Shown: piece after piece, positions 37,610-47,797 of the stretch | How the letters are laid out: every line of letters starts with the position of its first letter | Position numbering within the stretch: the first letter of the stretch is position 1 | Origin: Eudromia elegans | Taxonomy: Eukaryota > Chordata > Aves > Tinamiformes > Tinamidae | Length of the DNA stretch: 64,000 nucleotides | NCBI GenBank assembly: GCA_003342815.1 | Contig: PTEX01000144.1 | Span: 1,867,937-1,931,936 of the forward strand | Reading direction: 5' to 3' | The notes under the pieces: generated by a model | What the model saw: only the letters and a program-made list of their open reading frames with translations | Databases searched by the model: none | What the model was told of the DNA's origin: nothing | Program-made: the position numbers and the translations under genes

Positions 37610-40600
37610 TATGATGAAGAGTTATTTCAAAGTTTAAGTGAGGATTAATCTCATGAACAAAGTTACTGTAAGCAAAGAAGTTATCAAGCACCAGCTTTTC
37701 TATGTGGCTCCATGTATGCATATTCTTTCCCATCAAACTCCAAGATAAACATGAACATGTTACCTACCTTTTGCAGATGAGAATACTCACCTGAAAAATC
37801 TCTGGTTTTCAGCAATGTGCCTCAAGCTAAAACATACATATAGACTATCACTTCAGCGTTGATCAAATTGAGCTATGTCTTCCCTTGCAATGGTTTGTCA
37901 TGTCTTAAGTTCTTAAGGAAAGGTTGACATAATCTGTCCCTTAAGAAAATATGATCTGAAGGTCATGCCTAAATTACAGGATTAAATTAGATACAAGGTA
38001 AGGTTCCTTCTTTCATGTTTATTTTTTTCTTTTTTTTAATTATGTATAGGGGAAGATATAGAAAAATAATTTCAGAGTAATAAAAACTTTTTTTTTTACA
38101 ATACTAAATACAATTGTATATGGGTATCAAAGTTCTAATGCTTCAGTGCTAAGCACATCCCCCAAATTTATTCAGAGCTGGGAAATGTTTCCAGCGGATC
38201 ACAGCTGCCCATACTCTTCAATTTGTTGGAATGATCCTTGGCCTGAATGTGGTTAGAGCCAATTACTGTAGTCTCGAGCAATTCCTGAGCATGGTCAGAA
38301 GGCAGGATGGGTAAGAGACCTGCTGACAATATTACATTTACAGGCAGTTCTATTCTACTTTTTTTTTTCCCCCCTTTTTAACCTCAGAGCCAGAGAATTG
38401 CAGTGAACGTGTTTAATTTACAAACAGGTTCTTGTTTTCAGGGGCCTAATTGAAGAGTGACTTGAAATGAATAGCCAGAAACCATCTCCGCATTCAGTCC
38501 ACTGACTCGGGTGCTTGGTAAGTGCATGAGCAGAAAGCTTCAAACTGGATTTTCCAGTTTTTCTGCTCTGTGGCAAACCACAGGGAGCCTGTGAGAAATG
38601 ACAGTCCAGGTCTCAATCCTTCAGTGATGTCCCCAGTAACTACACTTTGAGCATCTGTGGCCAGACTGCCTGAGAACTGCAGACCTGAAGAATAACCCTG
38701 GCTCCAGAAATCTTCTAGGCAGGGTTATTTTGAAAGCTCCTGTATTACAGTAATTGTTTTTCTGCAAGGGTTTCTTTATCCTAATAAGAATAAGATGACT
38801 CCAAATTCCTCTGTATTTGCTGGAGGGGAAAATCAACAACAACAACAAAATACCTAGGGGACAAATACAAATAAAGCACTTTGCAGATTAGGAAATAGCT
38901 GCCCTCTATTTATGTCAATATTGACAAGGTCATCACAAATTTCCATACTCTGCAACATTAAAAACACACATAAAAAACAACAGCAATTATACAAATCAAA
39001 TGCAAAAAGAGACATCACAGATCTTTACATCTGCATAATTTTCATGGACAGTTTGCATGCATACTTTAATGTGATAGCTTCTGATAAAAAGCACATATAC
39101 ACATGTATGCGGAAAACAAGCTGGAAAAAAATGAATATATTTCAGACTTAGAATGAAACCAGTTTCATTGTACAAGTAATATATTTTCAAGAACAAGAAG
39201 CCTATGTGAGGGAAAACATGATGGAATAGTAAAGAAGAACAAGTTGCAAGATATGACACTTCATTTATGGAGGACTTGAGAGATCAATACTTTAGCCTGT
39301 GTAATATTATCCACACTTATTCAGAAAGTACGTCCTGAAGAATGAATTGATGTGCATGACATTTTCTTTCAAGTAACTGGAGACATAATGCAAAATCTGT
39401 AGACAAGGTCATTGACTTTTCCCCCTTTAAAAAACATAATAGTATGATCAAATTTATCTTAAATGTAACATCAATGAATTTACAGTTGGAATAAATTCAT
39501 GACTGTGCATTTATTTATTTAAATTTATTTGGTATGAGGATGTGTGTATGTTTATATAACCTTTTTTCATTCTATCTTGCAATTTGAAAAATAATTGTGT
39601 TATACAAGGACAATTCAATTAGTTCAGTTAATGCGTTGAACTTTCGGAAAGCTAGAATCTCAAAATATTGTCTTTTCTCTTCTGCTGATTATGTCCTTAG
39701 ATTGACATGAGACTGTATTTAAATTGTTCAGAACATGATGAGGCTCTGGATTTCCATGAGCTTTATCAGCCAGTCAGAATTCAGGCAGTGCAGCCAATAT
39801 GATAGAATGAAATGCCAATTACAGCACTCTTCACTATTACAAGTTTCTGAGGATGACTGGGAAGTAAATGCATGATGGTTGGAGAAATTACTTTCTTTTT
39901 AGTTCAGCTGTAATACCAGCAACTGGCAAAGAGAGAAATCTTATTTTCTGTTCAATTTATTTATGGGTCTGCACATCTGCACAAAGCTCAGATGACAAGA
40001 CACGCTTCCTTAACCAGGCCAAGGTGCCCAACCAATTCCTACATTAATGTGCTTTGCTACTATTTTCAACAGGATGTCTTTCTGTGCAAGAATTACTATT
40101 TCAGTGAAAATAGGGGAATGCCTCTATCATTTATCTTACACAAATTGCTTCCACAATATTTATTCTCCCATTGAATTAACATTATCTTGGCTAGAAATTA
40201 GAATTCTTTCTGTTTTAATGAGATCTTTGCAAAGACAAGGTGTTAATCTGGAATGACCTTACCACGACATCTCTTAATTGTTGATGGCAGCAAATGAAAT
40301 GTGAGTGGACACAGAACAAATTGCTTCATTAGTGACATAGTCTATAATACCTAAGGAACCATAACCCACATTTCTGAGCTCATGGGCAATTTCATCTCAT
40401 CATCTAATTCCCACAATGAGACTGCACTGTCCATGTTACCTAACAGCATACTTACCTGTAACATTATGAAGATTTTATGCTTAGCAGTTTATGTTACACA
40501 TTATTCATAATTTTGTAAAATACTGCTAGCACTTCCAAGCACAAAGAGATCAGCATATCTTAGACATGTGATGTGGCTGAGAATTTTTAAGAAGTCAGCA

Positions 40601-42369
40601 TCAACAACTGGTTCTGCACTGATAGATCCCTATGCTTGCCATAATAATCCTGCCCAGAAATCAATACTTCTTTTGCTCTGGCATCACAGGTCTCATTGCA
40701 AAATCAAAGTGTTAATGATCAATAAAAATATTAACTACAAAAATCAGCTAATGTTTGGAGAATAATTAATATTTGGACTCAAAGTGTGTTGTGTACATAG
40801 TGGTTGTTGCCGTCTATAAAAATTGTAACAGCAAAGCTTTTCCAGGGAGATATTCTGTTCAGCAATTTTGTATGTTTGTGGCACTGTACAGCTTCATATA
40901 GCTAACTTATTTTTAAGCGTAAGAGGAAATACTTTATGGCTTGCCACAACCACAGCAGCAAGCATGCAGAAAATAGAAAATGACAGAATTCAAATGCCTT
41001 TGCAGCTTCAGCATCCTTGCACTTATAATAAAGTCTTAAATAAAATTATGTAGAAAATGGTGACAAATCTAGAAAGGCTAGTTAGTTTTCATCTCAGCTA
41101 CAAACTATAATTTCTCTTCTTACTGCTCTGGTTTTCATTCAGGCTGTGTACTGAATATAAGGAATATAAAAATATATCTAGAACAATTAATACATTATCA
41201 GTACATACATACGCAAAGAATTATATGAAATGGCATATTTAATATCAGCTCTGGAGGTAAAATATTTCATAAAATAAATGGAGAGAAATAAAAGAAAGCT
41301 TAAAACTACAAACAAAATCTTCCAAGGAAATAAACCAGGAATCCTATATTTCAGTATGGCATTGGAAGTCAATCGATTTTAATTCGAGTCTTTTAAACCA
41401 GCAGCATAGACCAAGACTGAGACCGAGATGAAAAGCATGTTTGATGTTGGTATCCTATCTTTCTGTAGAATAACCACAATGAAACAGAGAGGGAGAAGAC
41501 CAGAGGCCAAATATCAGTGAAATTTCTCAGCTGTCCCATCTGAAGACGATATATGAGTTCTTGCAGTCACAAATTCACAGTTATAAGCAAGATGGACCCA
41601 AAACATCTATCTCTCAGGCCAGCCTTGCTGCCCCCATGCCAAGACATGGTTTCAGGTGCTGTGCTTCCTCTGCAGATTAGGATTAGGAGGCCAGGGAACT
41701 TGCTCGATGCAGATGGAGGGTGCAGGAAATTCAACAGATGGCCTCTGGCATGTGCTTTACTGTATGTGAACATGCCAGTTCTCAGTCTTATACTTTTATC
41801 CAAGCTAACTCTGCTCTTCTAAGTACGAAAAGAAAAAAAACACCCTGACAAATGTAGAACTTTTGGTCCTAAGCCTAAAGGCACTACTGTACTTCAAAGA
41901 AATAACCGCAAAGAAAATTTTAACATCATTTTAGAAAGAAAATTGCTATTTTCTCCAAAACTAATTTTCAGGAATAGCTGAGACATTTTTACTGAAGAAT
42001 TAAAATAAAATATTTTCTTAAAATGTGGAAAAGCTTAAGTCAAAATGGTCCATGGCTGGGGTAGTTACAACAGGCATATGAAGAAAAATATTTTACAGCT
42101 ATTGTTACCTATAATAACAGGTCTCTTTTCTGCTATTGGAGCTCAAAATAGGAAGTATCTAAAAATCTGAACAGCTCTTATGGGACTATTCCTGGCTTAG
42201 GGCAGTGTGATGTATGTGTATAATGACACAGAGTGCTCTTAGACTGTTGGTTTAGCACCTCAATAAACTCCTGGCTGTCTCTGATTGTCCGCTTTGAACT
42301 GAATAGTTTCCTTTAAGACAAATATGGCTCACAGATAGTTTGTTTCCAGGTCTTCTGCGTAGCAGGGTT

Positions 42370-42386
42370 AAAAAAAAAAAAAAAAA
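42370..42386. repeat. A17 homopolymer tract
   Basis: Seventeen consecutive A, about 25 bp before a tandem duplication. Confidence 0.85.
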
Positions 42387-42412
42387 GTAGAGTAGTTTTG
42401 TATCATTCCATG

Positions 42413-42451
42413 CCGCCAGTATAACCTCAGAGTCCGCCAGTATAACCTCAG
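42413..42451. repeat. 21 bp tandem duplication
   Basis: CCGCCAGTATAACCTCAG is present twice, separated by AGT (42413-42430 and 42434-42451). The copies are identical and each contains a CpG. Confidence 0.9.
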
Positions 42452-43661
42452 CCACTTTCCTAATCTGAGATTGTGAGACATACATTTCAAGACATGAAGC
42501 ACATACCCTTAACATATTGCCATAAAAATATTACTGGTAAACTGTGTCGTAGCTTGTTATGTATTTCAAAATAAAACGTCTTTAACAGACTACCTGTTGG
42601 GTCACAGGGCCACAGAGGAGATTGTGGACCAGGGCTGACTTACAAGAGAGAAAGGTCGCCCCGCGTGCTGTCGGCATATGTCATTTTGCACTACCCAGCC
42701 TGAGAGCAAATGAAATCAATCCTTGAACAAATTCTGCAGCAGCACTGACATATCCAAAATCAAGATCACATTGATTTAAGGGATATAAGGATAATGAAAA
42801 TATTCATTTTTCATAAATCAGTTCTATATTAATCGACTCAGAAAGTGAACACTTTAAAGTGGCTTTCCCCCTTACTAACGCTATTAGTAAGATCAAAAGC
42901 AGATCAAGTAATAAAGGTTAGCAGGGAAAAAAAGTGGATGAATAATTACACAAAAATCTATGCACCTCCATACAATCTCATTTGCAAACACTGTGGACAG
43001 GTTCTTGGACATCCTTCTCTCTCTGCGCTAGAGGTAATAAACCTTGGAGACTAAATGGAGGAAAGAGAGAAATGAGCCATTTAGTTCTATTAACTATTCT
43101 AATCTGACACATATGGAATTATATTGTAATTATTATTGAATGGCTTAACGTATCATTTTGATAGGGCAAAAATATTCAGGCAATATCAAAATAATCTTTG
43201 TTAATTTCAAAACTACAATCTCGTAGATCTGTTCATTTCAAGAATCTTTCCAACTTTCTGTGGAAGCTTGAACCAGCACAAATGATTTTTTGGTTGATTA
43301 GGGATATGTCGTGGTATTCCATTTTTTTTCAAACACAGTGACATTGAGATTATTTAAAGGTTATTAAATATTTTCTTCTGCCACTTTTTACTGCCACCTT
43401 AATTTCATCAATACTGTTCTAAACAGAGGTGTCTGGTTTACCTCAGAGAGGTTTTGAACTACAATCTCTGTATCTCTGAACAAACACTTGACATTACAAT
43501 GGGCAAAAAACAAATGGTCAATTTGAGCTAAAAATATTCAGAACTGCTATTTGTCCAGTTCTTAACGCCGTTGCTCAGACTAAAAGTAAACATTGTAAAC
43601 TCCATATCTGCCACATAAAGTCAAGCTACAAAAAATATTAACATTTAGAAACATCACACAC

Positions 43662-43678
43662 TTTTTTTTTTTTTTTTT
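43662..43678. repeat. T17 homopolymer tract
   Basis: Seventeen consecutive T followed by a short A run. Confidence 0.85.
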
Positions 43679-44719
43679 AAAAAGTGGGCCTATTCATGGC
43701 AGAATGTCAGAATCTGGCTCTGTCTAAGCAGACTTCTGGCTGGTACAGATGATTTCAGATAATAACTCTATCTCTGCACAAGGTTATAAAAATCCTATTA
43801 AATACCACTCTGCTCCTCAGGTACAATAGGAAATTAATAAAAATAAAAGCCAGAATTGAGTATGTAGAGGGGAAAAGATCCCATAAATGAAAAATGACCC
43901 AGAACTTACAGGCCTTGAGTCATTTCTCTAACAGCTGCAAAAATGTCAACAGCAGTAAAACATAAAGAGCCAGCAGTGATTTCATTAGCAGTAGTCTCCT
44001 ACACTGCAGAAGGGATCATTCTAGCATACACTCAAGGGACAGATATTCCCTTTAAAATTCAAATGCATGAACTGGAACTCTTCCTCAGCTTCAGCTTACC
44101 TGCTGTTACCTACACAAGTGAAACTAGCCAACTGGAGACCATTAATCCGCGGTCTCCTCAAATCTTTCATTTTCTCTGTGAATGGAATATAGCACGATGG
44201 AGCACATTCTGTTCACAGCAAGAGCATCAAAGAACCCAGAGACTCTGGGGTAATGATTGCTGATTATGCTAATTCTGCATTGCCAGTATCAGTCAAAAAA
44301 CACCTCCCACACCACCGCAGGTTGAACGTCAATGGTATGTGTGTGTCCTTGAGCTTTTTGTTTTCGGTGTGTTAGTATCTCAAGTTAATAATTCAGCCTG
44401 TCTTTAAAGCAACCTCTGAAAAATGGAAAGCAAATATATTGGCTGTGAGGGAAAAAAAAAACAATGACATTGTGGTTAAGATACTAAACAAGGACTCAGC
44501 AAATCTAGATTCAATATATAGCTCTTTACACTGAAGTCCTGACTGACCTTGGGCAAAGCAAAAGAAGTGTGAGAAAAACACTTAGGCATGAGGAGAATAC
44601 CTTGTCTATTTAAAAGCAAGTTGCTGCGAAAGGAGGTTGTTTCTTGTTACCCACTGTTATGGCACTCTCATAATACCAGGCAGCAGAGGGGAGTTCTGGA
44701 CTCCAGTTTAATAAGGCTT

Positions 44720-44955
44720 TACGTTACGTTAAAGGTCAAGTGATGCTTTGGGATGCAATAAATTTAGCGTAGTAGTGTCCATACTGGCTGCAAGCAGCAG
44801 AAAGCTCAAAGCAGTCCGTTTACACAGCAAGGATGAACAAGCTGCTGAGACGCAGGGCTGACTGCCGCGCTCTGCCCGCCTGGGAGAACGGATCACTCCG
44901 CACCTTTCCCTTGTCAAGGACCTACGCCATATAACACAAAAATCCAATGCGCTGA
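44720..44955 (-). promoter_or_regulatory. Small CpG cluster, possible promoter or first exon
   Basis: Seven CpG dinucleotides fall within about 76 bp (44851-44926), with a handful more on either side, in a window where CpG is otherwise rare. On the minus strand the GC-rich part is followed by an ATG (44779-44781) with A at -3 and G at +4, which opens a 17-codon frame (MDTTTLNLLHPKASLDL). The same frame extends upstream to 45010 without a stop. It is far smaller than a standard CpG island. It could be a minor promoter, an old GC-rich repeat that I do not recognise, or a base-composition fluctuation. The strand is a guess from the ATG context. Confidence 0.25.
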
Positions 44956-45458
44956 TAGAGATTAAACTAATCAGAATATTTGGATGCCTGGAGAACTGAA
45001 ATCCTAGCACAAGCTGGAAGGATTTCTAATAGCTAAGATCTCATTAAAAGATAGTGTATTCATGTAAAGCCAGACAGTAGTGAGATAGACCTCGTAGGTT
45101 AAGTGATTGACAGTGCACCTGCACTCTCCAGCCACTAGAGACCTACCAATTTATGGCTTAGTGACCAAGGACATGACACTGCTTAATTTTAAATTGTAGG
45201 AATGCAGCACACTGCTACACTTTCTCTTTCTTGTTTTTCTTCCAGCACAAGTGACTCTTATTCCATCAGGACATCAATAATGAATACAATTGTTTCAGAT
45301 ATTGTTTCTGAAGTTGATTTCTGGAGAAAAGCTCCATTTGTCCTTCTGTATGGCAACAGTTGTTGAATGTCAGCCTAAGTTTTTACTAAATATTGTGAAA
45401 GTCAAGAGTACTACAGCGACAGTTTGACAGGCAGAAGGTACATCTCATTATTCTCTCG

Positions 45459-45480
45459 TTTTTTTTTTTTTTTTTTTTTT
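45459..45480. repeat. T22 homopolymer tract
   Basis: Twenty-two consecutive T. Confidence 0.9.
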
Positions 45481-47174
45481 CACATGATATATCAGGAGAG
45501 CATGAAGACATCAGGAGAAAAAGAAAAAAATTTACGCAGATTATCTACTATAAGTGGCTAATTTATGCACAGTTACTACTCTCCACTGTTACACATGAAG
45601 TGAGTCTGGAAATCAAAAATAATAGGAAGTCTGAAATTCTCATCTTTTGGTCTTACATCTAACAGTATTTTAGAGAGTCACTTTAGCACATATTATAGGG
45701 GATCAGAATACAGCCTCAAGTAAAAGTTAAGAGTCTTCTCCTTAACATAATTGAAAATAATGTACTGCAAATCTCCAAAGAGATGGAAATAAACAAGACT
45801 ATTAATCCTACAGCATTCTCCCCTGCTAATCAATAAAGACAAAACCAAAACAATATTTTTAAATGAAAGGCATCAAAGATAGAGAGGATATTCCACGTTC
45901 CCAATGAGTTGTAACTGTCACTACCAGACCTTTGACTATACTTGAATGCATTTTAAAGGATTCAGAAAAGAACAAATAATTTCATTAAATAGTTCAGGTG
46001 TATAAAGACAGACAGAAATTTCACACTCTTAATTTCTAAAATTTAAAATTTTCATGGAATTCCGTAAGCATGTAATTTGGTGTTCAATTTCTCAGTCTTT
46101 TCCTGAATTTTCACAGTCACTGATAAGAATGGAATCAGTTTATAAAGCATTTGAACATGAGTTTGAAGAATTTTTTTTCACCTTGTATATTTGAAAAACA
46201 TTTATAGTAGTAGTAATATAAAACTGTGATTTTAGCAGAAGAATGTCAAAATAAACTCTGCAACAGCCGAAATCTTCAGCTGTGTGAAACGATTGAATAT
46301 TGCAAAAGTAAACAGTAATCAAGAAAGCATTTGTACACACAGTCACTAATCCTACTCTGACAGACAACTGATAGATGAAGTACAGGTTACCTAACTTAGT
46401 CACCTAACAGTGCACTTATGTCATTATGCCTCTAACGCAAAGTGCCTCTTTTCCTGGTATTATCAGTGAAGAAAAATAGAGGGTGACCTTATCTACCATA
46501 TCTACTAAACTTAGTGTTAAACTCACTACTTCCTCCATCAAGTTACATTTCTTGTCTCAAAGCATCTGGACTAACTCTGATGAAAGAATCTGCAAAGGGA
46601 CAATATACCTATGTCACACAAATGTAAAAAGAAAGACTAAGCAGGAAGTCTTTAATTAACATCCCGTTTTCTGCTAAAATCAAGGTTTATCTATTCCACT
46701 TCATCACTGCTTCCTGTCAGGTAAAAAACTGCTTCTCCTATTTTAACTTTGCTACAGAATGATCATTTAAAATTAGTGAATTCTCAAAAACAAAAAAACA
46801 ATAATCTAGGCAAACAAATCAAAGGTTCAGCTGGACCTATAAGACCTCTGGAATTGTGGAGGAGTAGCCCAAAACCAATATCCCAGGGTGATGCTCCCTG
46901 ATTCACATTAACCACTCTTCTTCCTCTGCAGAACCAATAAATGTTAATGTTGAAAAGTGATGCATATATGTTTGTATACATATATCCCTACAAACTTAGA
47001 CATAACTACCTTGCACTACCCATCAGAATTATAACATCATTTGTGAATACAATAACTTTCAGTAACATTATGAGCTGGGCAATTAAAACCTGAAATCCAT
47101 TGAAACCCCATCCTTCTAAGTAACAAGAGCTTCAAAGAATAGCAAACACAAAAAGCTCAAAATTGACACATATT

Positions 47175-47230
47175 AGCCATAACCATAAGGTACATATCAC
47201 ATAGCCATGTATTACATAGCCATAAGGTAC
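47175..47230. repeat. Imperfect tandem duplication with CATAAGGTAC
   Basis: CCATAAGGTAC occurs at both ends of the block with an ACATAGCCATG-type segment between. Two or three diverged copies of a roughly 20 bp unit. Confidence 0.65.
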
Positions 47231-47494
47231 TTGCAATGCAAGTTAACTAATTATAGGACAATATAGCCTTGAGATATCAGTAAGATAAGTTTCATTCTAT
47301 CTAAAACCTTTGGCTAGATCCAATGCTAGAACATTTTCATTTTCTTCTGCAATTTCAAATAATTCCTGCAAACTACAAAAAGTGCCTGCCACTATGTGAC
47401 CTTTAAAGATATTAGATGACTGAGATATAATAATTTCCTTGCTATTTTCTTTTCCAGTCTCTAAGCTAACATAGAATCAAAGTTTTGTAATGTG

Positions 47495-47525
<31 letters not shown>
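47495..47525. repeat. T13-A18 homopolymer junction
   Basis: Thirteen T run directly into eighteen A, which gives a perfect inverted repeat with no loop. It lies about 55 bp from the ancient LINE fragment. It may be slippage, or two opposed tails. It is also a likely spot for sequencing error. Confidence 0.85.
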
Positions 47526-47581
47526 GTCTCCAATCCCTGGTATCCTCCAAATCTTGATTTCTACCAAAGAAAGAAAGCAAT

Positions 47582-47797
47582 TTAAAGGACTTTATATGGT
47601 AAATATCCTAATGGTCTTTCAGTCAAGACATCATTGAAAGCCCTTGAATACACTACGGAAAGGGGATCAATGAACCTCTGATAAAATTCTTTAGTCAGCC
47701 TCCCAGCCCCAGGGGAAGTTCTCTTCTTTGCTGATAGAAAAGCTATATGAACATCTATCTTTTCTGCTAGTCTCTCAAACAAGTCCTGCTTACTCAT
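47582..47797 (-). mobile_element. Ancient LINE reverse-transcriptase fragment (not CR1)
   Basis: The 71-codon frame reads like the entry of a non-LTR reverse-transcriptase domain. Residues 28-42 are SPGAGRLTKEFYQRF, close to the SPGPDGLTAEFYKRF pattern of L1, Tx1-type and L2-type enzymes. It is followed by FIDPLSVVYSRAFNDVL, in the place where those families have a D..L.P.L..VFN..L segment. The first 27 residues fit the acidic/hydrophobic lead-in (an L..KI pattern) found before that motif. The ATG is preceded by an in-frame TAA and the frame ends before the next expected motif, so this is a broken piece of a longer element. The local CR1 copies differ in this region (their equivalent reads YKSMHPRILREL), so this is a different, probably much older family. 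It could also be an exapted fragment. I infer the family from motif recall, not from an alignment. Confidence 0.55.

Larger units (their letters stand above)
37610..47494. other. Unique AT-rich non-coding DNA with a small CpG cluster
   Basis: About 9.9 kb with no recognisable gene. It holds exon-like segments at 38442-38517, 44100-44175 (minus) and 45246-45437, a 21 bp tandem duplication near 42.4 kb, and a CpG cluster near 44.8 kb. Open frames are at most about 106 codons and lack family signatures. Confidence 0.55.

Noticed and set aside
43943..44263. 106-codon plus-strand frame
   Set aside because: No family resemblance, and it overlaps an open minus-strand segment. Treated as chance.
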